DNA of 64,000 nucleotides from Burkholderiales bacterium (GTDB taxonomy: Bacteria; Pseudomonadota; Gammaproteobacteria; Burkholderiales; Burkholderiaceae_C), in NCBI GenBank assembly GCA_025358485.1, contig JANYJJ010000140.1, forward strand, positions 22,046 through 86,045. Reading direction: 5' to 3'. Of the stretch, positions 24,354-33,632 are shown one piece after another; position 1 is the stretch's first letter, and every line of letters begins with the position of its first letter. A model generated the notes under the pieces. It was not told the DNA's origin, ran no database searches, and worked only from the letters and a program-made list of their open reading frames with translations. A program made the translations under genes and the position numbers.

Positions 24354-25903
24354 CTCTGATCCTTTGGTTCCACTTTTTCCAAGCTGTTCCACAAGTGCAG
24401 CACGGCGTAAGAACGCCATGGCTGCCAGCGCTGCGCAAAGGCGTCGGCCTCGCGTTGGTTGCTGGTGTTGAACAACTGCTTCATGGCCTTGAGCAAGGCC
24501 ACGTCGTTGGGCAAAAAAATATCTGGCCAACTGAGTGCGCGCATGGCGATGTAGCTGGCCGTCCACGGGCCAATGCCGGGCAGTGCAACCAAGCTTGCAA
24601 TCAAGTGGTCGGGCGTTTGGTCTGCGCTCAAACCAAGCGCCAACTCAGGCCACGCCTTGGCCAGCGCCAGGATGGCTCCGGCGCGGCTGCGGATGATGCC
24701 CAGTTCGGCAATGTGTTCTACGGGCACGTCATGCAGACTGTTTGGAGACGGGAACGCGCGGTTGATGTCGGTCCACGGCGTGACCACTTCCGTGCCAAAG
24801 CGTTGCACAAAGCGGCTGGCCAAAGTGCGCGCACCGGCCACGGTGACTTGCTGGCCCAACACCGCGCGCACCGCCAGCTCGAAGCCGTCCAAGCTGCCGG
24901 GCAGACGCAGACCTGGGTCACCCGGCAAGTCTGCCAGTGCGGCATGGACGGTGTGCGGCGCGGCGTCCAAGTCCAACCAGCGGCGCGCTGCAGTGGCCAC
25001 GGCCGCGCTGGCGTGCGCCCACTCAGATGAAAAACTCAAATGCACGCGGGCTTTGTCAGGCACAAATTCAGCAGCCATCCAAGCGGCTTGTTGTTGCGGT
25101 GCTGCGCCGATGGCGGCAGCGCGCACGCTGCGACGCACGCTCAAACCGTCCACCACTTCCACGCCAGGAATGGCGCGCTGCGCGATGAATTTCAGCAGCC
25201 GCTGCACGTCGTAAGGGGCGCGATACGACAGCGTGATTTGCATAGACTGCGTGTTGGCGCTGGCGCGCTTGGGTGTGTCTTTTTTGACCTTACCCCGCAA
25301 TCGGCTCGGGCTCATGCGGTAGTTCTCCACAAAGGCGGCGTTGAAGCGTCGCAGGCTGCGGTAGCCGCTGGCACTGGCCACTTGGGTGATGGGCAAACGG
25401 GTGTCGGTGAGCAGTTGTTTGGCCAACAACAAGCGCCGTGTTTGCAGGTATTGAACGGGCGTGACGCCGTGCTCGGCTTGAAAAATGCGGCGCAAATGGC
25501 GGTCGCTCACTCCCAGCTTCAGGGCCATGTCTTGCAAGCGCGGTGTGTCGCCGCTGGCGGCCTGCGCATCCAGCGCTTGGGCGGCTTGGCGCGCCAAGGT
25601 GCGCGATGCGTCCATCACCGTCCACGGCAAGCTGTTGCCAGGTGCAATTTCAGGGCGGCACTTCAAACACGGCCGAAAGCGTTCAGCTTCGGCTTGTGCG
25701 GGCGTGAGAAAGAAGCGGCAGTTCTCAGGCTTGGGTGTGCGCACGCGGCAAATGGGGCGGCAGTAAATGCCGGTGGAGGTGACGCCTACAAACATGCGCC
25801 CGTCGAAGCGCGCGTCGCGGGCGAGCAGCACTTGGTAAGAGGCGGCGTGGTGAACAGTCGTGAATTCAGCGGCGGTGTAGTCAAAAACTTCATGCGTCGT
25901 CAT
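24350..25903 (-). CDS. Ada N-terminal/AraC regulator fused to AlkA-type DNA-3-methyladenine glycosylase
   Basis: This 517-residue protein has three parts. An Ada metal-binding domain carries Cys48, Cys52, Cys79 and Cys82, the same spacing as the four zinc cysteines of E. coli Ada, with Cys48 at the position of the methylphosphotriester acceptor. An AraC-type helix-turn-helix region spans about 105-205 (LGVSDRHLRRIFQAEHGV, ITQVASASGYRSLRRFNAAF). An AlkA domain spans about 215-510, with the HhH-GPD motif LPGIGPWTASYIAMRAL and the catalytic-Asp region FLPNDVALLKA. It should sense methylation damage, activate transcription and remove alkylated bases. The Ada methyltransferase domain is absent; that job falls to ogt, coupled downstream. 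Confidence 0.93.
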   Translation of the reverse strand: MTTHEVFDYTAAEFTTVHHAASYQVLLARDARFDGRMFVGVTSTGIYCRPICRVRTPKPENCRFFLTPAQAEAERFRPCLKCRPEIAPGNSLPWTVMDASRTLARQAAQALDAQAASGDTPRLQDMALKLGVSDRHLRRIFQAEHGVTPVQYLQTRRLLLAKQLLTDTRLPITQVASASGYRSLRRFNAAFVENYRMSPSRLRGKVKKDTPKRASANTQSMQITLSYRAPYDVQRLLKFIAQRAIPGVEVVDGLSVRRSVRAAAIGAAPQQQAAWMAAEFVPDKARVHLSFSSEWAHASAAVATAARRWLDLDAAPHTVHAALADLPGDPGLRLPGSLDGFELAVRAVLGQQVTVAGARTLASRFVQRFGTEVVTPWTDINRAFPSPNSLHDVPVEHIAELGIIRSRAGAILALAKAWPELALGLSADQTPDHLIASLVALPGIGPWTASYIAMRALSWPDIFLPNDVALLKAMKQLFNTSNQREADAFAQRWQPWRSYAVLHLWNSLEKVEPKDQR

Positions 25904-26043
25904 GGCGCGATTATCTGGTCTGGCTTGCAAAAAACCCGCCGTTTTCGGACACGTTGATTTGCGACCGCACTGGCCGTTTTTTCACTCGAAGTTCAGCCAT
26001 GACGCCTCTCTACAATCCGCCAACTCTTATGAAAGCGGCTCCC

Positions 26044-27435
26044 ATGAAAGTCATCGCGTCCAACTTCAAGGCTTACGACATTCGCGGCATCGTGGGCACC
26101 ACGATTGACGAAGTTTTTGCTGAGCATTTGGGCCGCGCGTTTGGCTCAGAAGCGATCAAAGCGGGTGAGCGTGCGGTGGCCGTGGGCCGCGATGGCCGGG
26201 TCTCTGGCCCGAGCTTGGTGGCGGCGTTGGTACGCGGCTTGGTGTCCACCGGTTTGGACGTGGTGGATCTGGGTGCAGTGACCACGCCCATGCTGTACTA
26301 CGTGGCCGCCACACGCGGTCGGCGCGGTTGCAAAAGCGGCATCATGGTCACGGGCAGTCACAACCCCAAGGACTACAACGGCTTCAAGATGGTGTTGGCC
26401 GGTGCCGCAATTTATGGTGACGCCATTCAGGCGCTGCGTCTGCGCATGGAGGCCGAAGACTACGTCCAATCCAAAGGCCGTTCCGCGTCGATGAACGTGG
26501 TGCCTGAGTACAGCGCGCGCATCACCAACGACTGCAAATTGAAGCGCCCGATGAAGATCGTGGTGGACTCGGGCAACGGCATTCCAGGTGCGTCAGCGCC
26601 GGGTATTTTGCGGGCCTTGGGCTGCGAAGTGACCGAGCTGTATTCCGAGGTCGACGGTGATTTTCCCAACCACCACCCTGACCCGAGCAAGCCCGAAAAC
26701 TTGGCCGATTTGATCAAGGCGGTGAAGAACTCCGACGCCGAAATCGGCTTGGCATTCGACGGCGACGGCGACCGTTTGGGCGTGGTCACCAAAGACGGCC
26801 AAATCATCTACCCTGACCGCCAGCTCATGCTGTTTGCGACCGACATCCTCAAGCGCAACCCCGGCGCCACGGTGATTTACGACGTGAAGTGCACGCAGCG
26901 CTTGGCCCCGGTCATACGCAAAGCAGGCGGCAAACCGCTGATGTGGAAAACCGGTCATTCGTTGGTGAAAGCCAAGATGAAGCAAGTGAAATCGCCCATC
27001 GCTGGCGAGATGAGCGGCCACATTTTCTTTGGCGAACGTTGGTACAGCTTTGACGACGCCACCTACACGGCGGCGCGTTTGCTTGAAATTTTGAGCCGCT
27101 CGAAAGACCCGAGCAAAGTGCTCAACGCGCTGCCCACCAGCTTCAACACACCCGAGTTGAACGTGCCCTGCGCCGAGGGCGAGGCCAAAGAATTGGTGAC
27201 GAAATTGCTGGCCACCGCCAAGTTTCCGGGCGCGCTTGAAATCATCACCATCGACGGCCTGCGCGCCGAGTACAAAGACGGCTTTGGCTTGATGAGGTCA
27301 AGCAACACCACGCCGGTGTTGGTGATGCGCTTTGAAGGCCACACCCAGGCCGCGCTGCACCGCATCGAACGCGACTTCATGGCCGCGCTGCGGGCTGTGA
27401 AACCCGATGCACAAATCACGGCCTCTGCACATTGA
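26044..27435 (+). CDS. Phosphomannomutase/phosphoglucomutase
   Basis: This 463-residue alpha-D-phosphohexomutase interconverts hexose 6- and 1-phosphates for sugar nucleotides used in LPS or exopolysaccharide. All four family signatures are present: KAYDIRGIVG at the N-terminus, the phosphoserine loop MVTGSHNPKDYNGFK, the Mg2+ loop FDGDGDRLGVV and the sugar-binding GEMSGHIFFGE. It is closest to the AlgC/ManB type of proteobacteria. ATG 26044 is chosen because it gives the family N-terminus; ATG 26029 would add five residues. It lies just before waaC and waaA on the same strand (six-base gap), fitting a cell-surface sugar role. Confidence 0.92.
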   Translation: MKVIASNFKAYDIRGIVGTTIDEVFAEHLGRAFGSEAIKAGERAVAVGRDGRVSGPSLVAALVRGLVSTGLDVVDLGAVTTPMLYYVAATRGRRGCKSGIMVTGSHNPKDYNGFKMVLAGAAIYGDAIQALRLRMEAEDYVQSKGRSASMNVVPEYSARITNDCKLKRPMKIVVDSGNGIPGASAPGILRALGCEVTELYSEVDGDFPNHHPDPSKPENLADLIKAVKNSDAEIGLAFDGDGDRLGVVTKDGQIIYPDRQLMLFATDILKRNPGATVIYDVKCTQRLAPVIRKAGGKPLMWKTGHSLVKAKMKQVKSPIAGEMSGHIFFGERWYSFDDATYTAARLLEILSRSKDPSKVLNALPTSFNTPELNVPCAEGEAKELVTKLLATAKFPGALEIITIDGLRAEYKDGFGLMRSSNTTPVLVMRFEGHTQAALHRIERDFMAALRAVKPDAQITASAH

Positions 27436-27441
27436 ATTGCA

Positions 27442-28455
27442 TTGAGTTTGGCCACGCCCGCACCCAAGCCAGCTGAACTGCGCGTACTCATCGTCAAGCT
27501 GTCGTCGCTGGGCGACGTGGTGCATGCGATGCCGGTGGTGCACGACATTCTGCGTGCCTATCCCGGTGCGCTGATCGATTGGGTGGTGGAGCCTGCGTTT
27601 GCGCGTGTGGTGCGACGGGTTGAAGGCGTCAATGCCGTCATCGAATGCTCACTGCGCCGTTGGTCCAAAAAATGGTGGAGCAGCGAAGTGCGCGCTGAGT
27701 GGCGTGCCTTTCGTTTGGCCCTGGGAGCGGTCAAGTACGACGCCGTGATCGACCTGCAGGGCCTGACCAAATCGGCCGTGGTGGCGCGACTGGCTCACGG
27801 CGTGAGCTACGGGATGGCGCATGCCACCGATGGCTCCAGCTTCGAGGCACCCGCGCGTTGGTTGGTCGATCACCCCATCAGCATGGCCGCGCATGTGCAT
27901 GCGGTGGACAGGTCGCGCCAACTGGCGGCGGCCGCCTTGAAGTTTCAGTTTCAAGGCTCGCCGCACTACGGCTTGAAAGCCACGGTTCAGAGCGCGCCAC
28001 ACCGCACATTGGTGTTTGTGCACGGCACTTCACGGGCCGACAAACTGTGGCCCCAAGCCGATTGGAACGCCTTGGGCCTGCGCTTGGCCGCCGAGGGTTG
28101 GCACATTGCGTTGCCGCGCACCGGCGACGTGGAACGCGAGCGCGCCTACGCCATCGCCAGCGCCATCAACAAGGTGGCGGAAGGCCAAGCCGTGGTGTGG
28201 CCCGCCATGAATTTGGACGACCTGACAGACCGTTTGGCAAGCTGCCAAGGCGTCATCGGTGTGGACAGCGGCTTGAGCCACATCGCCGTGGCGCTGAAGC
28301 TGCCGAACGTACAGATTTACAACTTCCCCACCGCTTGGCGCACCGGCCCGCAGCCCGCGCACGGGCACTTGCATCAAGTGTCGGTTGAAGGCTCGCCAGC
28401 ACCTTCGCTTGACGTGGTGGCGGCGGCTTGGCATCAGGTGGCGCAAGCCATTTGA
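27442..28455 (+). CDS. waaC: Lipopolysaccharide heptosyltransferase I
   Basis: This 337-residue GT9 glycosyltransferase adds the first L,D-heptose to Kdo of the LPS inner core on the cytoplasmic side of the membrane. The N-terminal LRVLIVKLSSLGDVVHAMP, the Lys/Arg-rich FVHGTSRADKLWPQADW and the C-terminal VIGVDSGLSHIAVAL are typical WaaC motifs. No in-frame ATG lies near the N-terminus; TTG 27442 (or TTG 27448) is the likely start, six bases after the mutase stop. Its stop overlaps the TTG start of waaA. Confidence 0.92.
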   Translation: MSLATPAPKPAELRVLIVKLSSLGDVVHAMPVVHDILRAYPGALIDWVVEPAFARVVRRVEGVNAVIECSLRRWSKKWWSSEVRAEWRAFRLALGAVKYDAVIDLQGLTKSAVVARLAHGVSYGMAHATDGSSFEAPARWLVDHPISMAAHVHAVDRSRQLAAAALKFQFQGSPHYGLKATVQSAPHRTLVFVHGTSRADKLWPQADWNALGLRLAAEGWHIALPRTGDVERERAYAIASAINKVAEGQAVVWPAMNLDDLTDRLASCQGVIGVDSGLSHIAVALKLPNVQIYNFPTAWRTGPQPAHGHLHQVSVEGSPAPSLDVVAAAWHQVAQAI

Positions 28456-29774
28456 GCGGCACCCTTAGCACCGTGGCGCGTGCCCTTTATTCCTTGGCGC
28501 TGTGGTTGATGACCCCGGCCTACTTGCTGCGCCTGTGGTGGCGCGGCCGTGCCGAGCCTTTGTACCGGCATGCCATGGGCGAGCGATTGGCGCGCTATCC
28601 ATCGGCTGCTTCGCCAGGTTCTATTTGGGTGCATGCCGTGTCTTTGGGCGAAACGCTGGCCGCATCGGCGCTGATAGACGCGTTGCGATTGCAGCGTCCC
28701 GGCATGCGTTTGCTGCTGACCCACAGCACCGCCACTGGCTTCGCGGCCGGTGCGAAGCTGCTCCAGCCGGGCGACCTGCAAACCTGGTTGCCGTTCGATG
28801 CGCCGCGATCCGCAGCGCGTTTTTTAGATCACTTTCAACCGGCGGTTGGCGTGTTGATGGAAACCGAAATTTGGCCCAACTTGCTGCACGCGGCCAGCGC
28901 CCGCCAACTGCCCATGGTGCTGGCCAACGCGCGCTTGAGCGACAAGAGTCTGCGCAAAAGCCGTGGCCTCATGAAGGCGCTGTTGACGCCTGCGGTTCGC
29001 GGCTTGAATGCCGTGTTGGCGCAAACCGAAACCGACGCGCAGCGCCTGCGCGAGGCCGGTGCGCGCGAGGTTCAGGTTTGCGGCAACTTGAAGTTCGACA
29101 TCACGCCCAGCGCTGCCTTGCTCGCCCAAGGTGCGACTTGGCGTGCTGCGATGCACCGCAGCGTGCTGCTGGCGGCCGTGACGCGTGAAGGCGAAGAAGC
29201 CATGCTGCTGTCGGCATGGAAAACACAAATCGCGGCGCTGGCATGCAAGCTGCCACAAGACAGGCCGCTGCTGCTCATCGTGCCGCGCCACCCGCAGCGC
29301 TTTGACGAGGTGGCAGCGCTGGTGGCGGCCCACGGTTTGCGATTGGTGCGTCGCAGTGCTTGGATGACCTCACCACCAACCCCACCAAGCGCCGATGCCC
29401 TCAGCGCCGACGTTTGGCTGGGCGACACCATGGGCGAAATGCCGCTGTACTACGCGCTGGCTGACGCGGCGTTGTTGGGCGGCAGCTTCGCACCGCTGGG
29501 CGGGCAAAACTTGATCGAAGCTGCGGCCTGCGGTTGCCCTGTGGTGATGGGCCCGCACACCTTCAACTTTGCACAAGCGGCGCAGCTGTCAGAAGCTGCC
29601 GGTGCGGCCATTCGTGTGGCCGACATGGACGCTGGCGTGCGGGCTGCGTTGGCGTTGATGCAGTCAGCGCAGCGAGCTGAAACCGTTCAGCGTGCATTGA
29701 CGTTTGCCTCAGCGCACCGCGGTGCGGCTGAGCGCATGGCGCATGAAATTACGCGGCTGATCAAACCCGCTTGA
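28452..29774 (+). CDS. waaA: 3-deoxy-D-manno-octulosonic acid (Kdo) transferase
   Basis: This 440-residue GT30 enzyme transfers Kdo from CMP-Kdo to lipid A. A hydrophobic N-terminal anchor (ALYSLALWLMTPAYLLRLWW) is followed by IWVHAVSLGETLAA, whose Glu is the predicted catalytic base. LMETEIWPNLL, VLANARLSDKS and GGSFAPLGGQNLIEAAA are further family blocks. The TTG at 28452 overlaps the waaC stop as TTGA and is favoured; GTG 28473 is an alternative. Usual bacterial WaaA proteins are about 420-440 residues, so length is normal. The 170 bases that follow (29775-29944) contain no gene I can support. Confidence 0.92.
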   Translation: MSGTLSTVARALYSLALWLMTPAYLLRLWWRGRAEPLYRHAMGERLARYPSAASPGSIWVHAVSLGETLAASALIDALRLQRPGMRLLLTHSTATGFAAGAKLLQPGDLQTWLPFDAPRSAARFLDHFQPAVGVLMETEIWPNLLHAASARQLPMVLANARLSDKSLRKSRGLMKALLTPAVRGLNAVLAQTETDAQRLREAGAREVQVCGNLKFDITPSAALLAQGATWRAAMHRSVLLAAVTREGEEAMLLSAWKTQIAALACKLPQDRPLLLIVPRHPQRFDEVAALVAAHGLRLVRRSAWMTSPPTPPSADALSADVWLGDTMGEMPLYYALADAALLGGSFAPLGGQNLIEAAACGCPVVMGPHTFNFAQAAQLSEAAGAAIRVADMDAGVRAALALMQSAQRAETVQRALTFASAHRGAAERMAHEITRLIKPA

Positions 29775-29944
29775 AGCTTTTAGGGCGTTGAGCCGCACCG
29801 ACCGCTCAAGCACGTCTTGATCCATTGCGTTCCGCAGCGCCTCCTCAATGGCTTGCAGCATGCGATCCCTCATGACGTAGGCCACGCCGTTGTTGAGCTC
29901 GCAGCCGTGGAGATGGGTCAGACGAATGTCGCGAGCAGCGTGCT

Positions 29945-31120
29945 TCAGGGTTCGTCAGGCGCTTCGAGTTCAGTCATCGGCAAGGCATCGGCGCGCACCT
30001 GCGTGAGCGTGCGCTTGGTCGCACCCAAGCGGGTTTGAGTTTTGGCTTCGACCTTGTTGTGGCGCACGTCCACGGGCGTCACCGTCCCGCCGGTTTGTAC
30101 GGCTTTGATGATGGCCAGGGTGACGCTCAAGCTGCGCGCTGCATCGTCCACCGTCACTTTGGGTGGGCAACGGCCTTCGACCACGTCGCAAAAGTGCTCA
30201 AGCTGTCGCACCAACGGGTCGGCAGCGGTGGTGATCACTTTGTCGCTGCGCATGGCTTCGTTCCAGCTTCCTTCGCCTTGCACTTGCCAGCGTTGCAAGG
30301 TCGGTATGGCGATGGAACCCAGCGTGCCTGCCACGAAGCAACTGTCTTGGTCGGGGTAGCGTGCGTAGGCTGGGTCTTCGCCGCTGGTTTGCTCCCAACT
30401 GCGCGGCGCGGCGGCGGCGTCGGACAAAATTAAACTGCCCAAGCTGCCGTTTTCAAACCGCAGCGTGATGGCGGCGCTGTCTTCAACCTCGAAGCCGCGC
30501 ACAGCATTGGATGCCATGGCTTGCACGGCGACGATTTCGCCGCACGACGAGCCGCACAAAAAACGAATGTTGTCGATCTCGTGAATCAGGTTGATCAGCA
30601 GCGGCCCGCCGCCCGCCTGTTTGCGCCAAAGGCCTTCGCTGAAGTAGCTGTCGGGCTTGCAAAACAAAGCACTGCTGTTGACGCTGACGATGCGCCCCAA
30701 CTCGCCGCTGGCGATCACCCGCTGCGCTTCAATCAAGCTGGCGCTGTGACGCCGGTGATGGCCCACCAGCACCGGCACCGCGCGGAACTGCAGGGCGGCA
30801 CGCAGCGCCACCACATCGTCGAAATTGTCGGCCAGTGGCTTCTCGATCAAAGCCGGGGTGAAGTGCTGCAAGCACTCGAATGCACCGCGCACATGTTGGT
30901 TGTTGGGCGTGGCCACAATCACGCCGTGTGGCTTCATGCCAGACAGCGAGAAAAAGTCACTCAGGGAGTCGAACAGCGGCACGCCATTTGCCGCCGCCAC
31001 GGCACCTGCGGCAGGTGAGGGATCGACCACCGCGCACAAACGCACGCGTGGGTTTTGTTGGATCAGCGCAATGTGCCGCCGTCCAACAACGCCCGCACCA
31101 GCCACCACAATTTTCAACAT
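29945..31120 (-). CDS. Gfo/Idh/MocA family oxidoreductase
   Basis: This 391-residue NAD(P)-dependent dehydrogenase has an N-terminal Rossmann fold (LKIVVAGAGVVGRRHIALIQ) and the family lysine motif ALIEKPLAD around residue 95. The C-terminal beta-sheet domain includes GGGPLLINLIHEIDNIRFLCG with the conserved His-Asp pair. It probably oxidises a cyclic polyol or sugar acid; the substrate is unknown. ATG 31120 starts four bases after the ATP-binding protein gene, making it the last gene of the tetR-aroE-liv operon and suggesting it acts on the imported compound. The C-terminal 25 residues are charged and not family-typical. Confidence 0.88.
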   Translation of the reverse strand: MLKIVVAGAGVVGRRHIALIQQNPRVRLCAVVDPSPAAGAVAAANGVPLFDSLSDFFSLSGMKPHGVIVATPNNQHVRGAFECLQHFTPALIEKPLADNFDDVVALRAALQFRAVPVLVGHHRRHSASLIEAQRVIASGELGRIVSVNSSALFCKPDSYFSEGLWRKQAGGGPLLINLIHEIDNIRFLCGSSCGEIVAVQAMASNAVRGFEVEDSAAITLRFENGSLGSLILSDAAAAPRSWEQTSGEDPAYARYPDQDSCFVAGTLGSIAIPTLQRWQVQGEGSWNEAMRSDKVITTAADPLVRQLEHFCDVVEGRCPPKVTVDDAARSLSVTLAIIKAVQTGGTVTPVDVRHNKVEAKTQTRLGATKRTLTQVRADALPMTELEAPDEP

Positions 31121-31124
31121 CGCT

Positions 31125-31904
31125 TCAGTCGCTTTTCGCAGTGAGGCCCGATTCAGCGTTTTGCGCAGCATTTGCGCCACCCAAAAACAGCCGCTCAATG
31201 TCGGGGTCGGCCAACAATTCATCAGCGCGTCGGTGCAACACCAAACGCCCTGACTCCAACGCGATGGCTTCGTCAGCCATCTTCAACGCGCTCTTCACAT
31301 TTTGTTCCACCATCAGCACGGTCGTGCCTTTTTCTGCCAGGGCGCGCAGCAGTTTGAACACATCTTTCACAACCAATGGTGACAAGCCGATGGACGGCTC
31401 GTCAATCAGCAACACTTTGGGCCGCAGCAACATCGCGCGCCCCACCTCCAGCTGCTTTTGCTCGCCGCCCGACAAAGCGGATGCCGGGCTGTGCAGCCGC
31501 TCTTTCAAACGCGGAAAAAGCTCCAGCACTTCAGGGATGCGCTCGTGCGTGGTCTTCATGCCCAGCGTGATGCCGCCCAACTCCAAATTCTCAAACGCCG
31601 TGAGCTGACCAAACAGGTTGCGACCTTGCGGCACGAAAGCAATCCCGTGCTTCGTGAGCAGCTCTTTGGGCGAGGCCGCCGTGATGATCTGCCCGTTCAG
31701 CTTGATGCTGCCGTGGCGCACCTTCAGCATGCCAAACAGCGTTTTCAAAACGGTCGATTTGCCCGCGCCATTCGGCCCCAACAGCAAGGTGATCTGCCCG
31801 CGCTTGGCTTTGAAACTCAAGTTGTTCAGGATCATGAAGTCGCCATAACCAGCTACGACCTTGTCAAATTCGATGCAAACGTCGGCGGGCAAGTTCGACG
31901 CCAT
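31125..31904 (-). CDS. livF: Branched-chain-type ABC transporter ATP-binding protein (LivF-like)
   Basis: This 259-residue ATPase has Walker A GPNGAGKST, signature ALSGGEQKQLEVGRA and Walker B VLLIDEPSIGLS, with NLFGQLTAFENLELGG typical of LivF. It energises uptake with its partner LivG and the two permeases. ATG 31904 is preferred; it starts one base after the LivG stop. The upstream extension to 31967 only reads the LivG tail. The family name describes the transporter class and does not prove that branched-chain amino acids are the substrate. Confidence 0.92.
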   Translation of the reverse strand: MASNLPADVCIEFDKVVAGYGDFMILNNLSFKAKRGQITLLLGPNGAGKSTVLKTLFGMLKVRHGSIKLNGQIITAASPKELLTKHGIAFVPQGRNLFGQLTAFENLELGGITLGMKTTHERIPEVLELFPRLKERLHSPASALSGGEQKQLEVGRAMLLRPKVLLIDEPSIGLSPLVVKDVFKLLRALAEKGTTVLMVEQNVKSALKMADEAIALESGRLVLHRRADELLADPDIERLFLGGANAAQNAESGLTAKSD

Positions 31905-31905
31905 G

Positions 31906-32667
31906 TCAGCTTCCAAGGTAGGCGTCCAGCACTTGCTTGTTGGCGCGAATTTCTGCGGGCGTGCCAATGGCCAAGACCTTGCCTTCGACCATCACCATGA
32001 TGCGGTGGCACAGGTCCATCACGAAGTCCATGTTGTGCTCAATGACGATGAAGCTGCCTGCACGGGTTTTGTTGAGTTCTTTCAGCAGGCTGCTGATGCC
32101 GCCGACCAAACTGGGGTTCACACCCGCGCAAGGTTCGTCCAACAGCACCAGCGCGGGTTCGCTCATGAAGGCCATGGCGATGTCGACCAATTTTTGTTGG
32201 CCGTAGCTGAGTTCACCGGCCTTTTTATGCGCAACGTGGCGGATGCGGAACTGATCGATCATGGCGTCGGCTTTGGCACCCAGGCCGCTGTCGCCGCTGG
32301 CCGCTCTGAAACCCGACAGCATGCGGCTGACCATCGTGCCTTGATGCTCTTGTGCGGCGACGATGAGGTTGTCGCGCACGCTCATTTTTCCGAACACTTG
32401 CAGGGTTTGGAAGGTGCGGCCCACGCCCCGGCGGCTCAGTTCCAGCGGGCTCAGGCCGGTGATGTTTTTGCCATTCAGCTCGATGCTGCCAGCGTCGGGC
32501 GTGATCTGCCCGAGCACGCTGTTGAACATGGTGGTTTTGCCCGAACCGTTGGGCCCGATGACGCCGTAAATTTCGCCCGGCATGACCTCGAAGCTCACGC
32601 CTGCGACGGCCTGAATCGCGCCGTAAGACTTTTTCAAGTCAGTGACCTTCAACACAGGGGCACTCAT
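31906..32667 (-). CDS. livG: Branched-chain-type ABC transporter ATP-binding protein (LivG-like)
   Basis: This 253-residue ATPase has Walker A GPNGSGKTT, a LivG-type GVGRTFQTLQVFGKMSV segment, signature LSYGQQKLVDIAMAF and Walker B LVLLDEPCAGVNP. The insert LSGFRAASGDSGLG between Walker A and the signature is usual for LivG. Its ATG overlaps the LivM stop by four bases. It works with LivF on the cytoplasmic face of the permease pair. Confidence 0.92.
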   Translation of the reverse strand: MSAPVLKVTDLKKSYGAIQAVAGVSFEVMPGEIYGVIGPNGSGKTTMFNSVLGQITPDAGSIELNGKNITGLSPLELSRRGVGRTFQTLQVFGKMSVRDNLIVAAQEHQGTMVSRMLSGFRAASGDSGLGAKADAMIDQFRIRHVAHKKAGELSYGQQKLVDIAMAFMSEPALVLLDEPCAGVNPSLVGGISSLLKELNKTRAGSFIVIEHNMDFVMDLCHRIMVMVEGKVLAIGTPAEIRANKQVLDAYLGS

Positions 32668-33632
32668 GGTTTCACTGCCGCGCGCTCAGCCGACGCCAGC
32701 TTCGACAGCCGGCGCACTTTGATGCGGTCGGGAATGCTGAGCAACCCGTCCGGCAGCCACAGCATCAGCAGCACCACGGCCGAGCCAAACACAAACAAAT
32801 ACCAAGCCTGCGCAAAGCGCAACCACTCGGGCAACAACACGCCCACAGCAGCACCCACGAGCGGCCCCAAAAAGTAGCCTGGGCCACCGACGACGACCAT
32901 CAAATACATCATGATCGATGCGCCGACGGTGAACGGCGCGGGCTCGATGAATTGCACCAAACAGGCAAACAGTGCGCCCGCCACACCGGCGCACGCCGCG
33001 CCCATCGCGAAAGCCAACAGCGTGTAGCGCTGTACGTCCACGCCCAGGCTTTCAGCGCGAATCGGGTTGTCGCGCAGAGCAGTGAACGCCTTGCCCCAGG
33101 GGGATCTGAGGACGCGCCACAAAAAACCCGCCACGACCGCGCTGATGGCCAGCACGAAGTAGTAGTACGGCAGGGCGGCGTCCAGGCTGAAACCCAACAA
33201 AGAGGGTCGGGCGATGTTGTTGATGCCGAAGGTGCCGCCGGTCAACCACTCTTCATTGCGCATCACCAACCACACGGCGGTGTTGAAGCCGAGGGTTGCA
33301 AAAGCCAGGTAGATGGTTTGCACCCGCAAGGCCGGAAAACCCAAACCCAGGCCCATCACAAAGCAGCCCAACATGGCCGCCGGCAAGCCCAACCAAAAAC
33401 TGAAACCCGCCTTCATCATGATGGCCACGGTGTAAGCGCCGATGCCAAAAAACGCCGCATGGCCGAGCGACTTTTGACCCGCATAGCCCACCGTCAAATT
33501 CAAGCCCATGGTGGCGATGACAAAGATCAGCCAAGTGGTGAACAGGTAGATGCCGTAGCTCTTCAAAAACGGCGGCACGGCCAGCAACAGCAGCAAGGCA
33601 AGCGCAGCGAAGAAGATGCGATTGCGGCTCAT
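32664..33632 (-). CDS. livM: Branched-chain-type ABC transporter permease (LivM-like)
   Basis: This 322-residue inner-membrane permease has about nine hydrophobic segments and the LivM-type blocks NLTVGYAGQKSLGHAAFFGIG and ALRDNPIRAESLGVDVQRYT, the coupling-helix region. Its start overlaps the LivH stop by four bases. It should pair with LivH to form the channel. Confidence 0.92.
   Translation of the reverse strand: MSRNRIFFAALALLLLLAVPPFLKSYGIYLFTTWLIFVIATMGLNLTVGYAGQKSLGHAAFFGIGAYTVAIMMKAGFSFWLGLPAAMLGCFVMGLGLGFPALRVQTIYLAFATLGFNTAVWLVMRNEEWLTGGTFGINNIARPSLLGFSLDAALPYYYFVLAISAVVAGFLWRVLRSPWGKAFTALRDNPIRAESLGVDVQRYTLLAFAMGAACAGVAGALFACLVQFIEPAPFTVGASIMMYLMVVVGGPGYFLGPLVGAAVGVLLPEWLRFAQAWYLFVFGSAVVLLMLWLPDGLLSIPDRIKVRRLSKLASAERAAVKP

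Noticed and set aside
29775-29944. Short minus-strand frame (starting MRDRMLQAIEEAL) between waaA and the Gfo/Idh gene
   Set aside because: No ribosome-binding site, only about 55 codons, and it overlaps the end of waaA; not enough support to call a gene.
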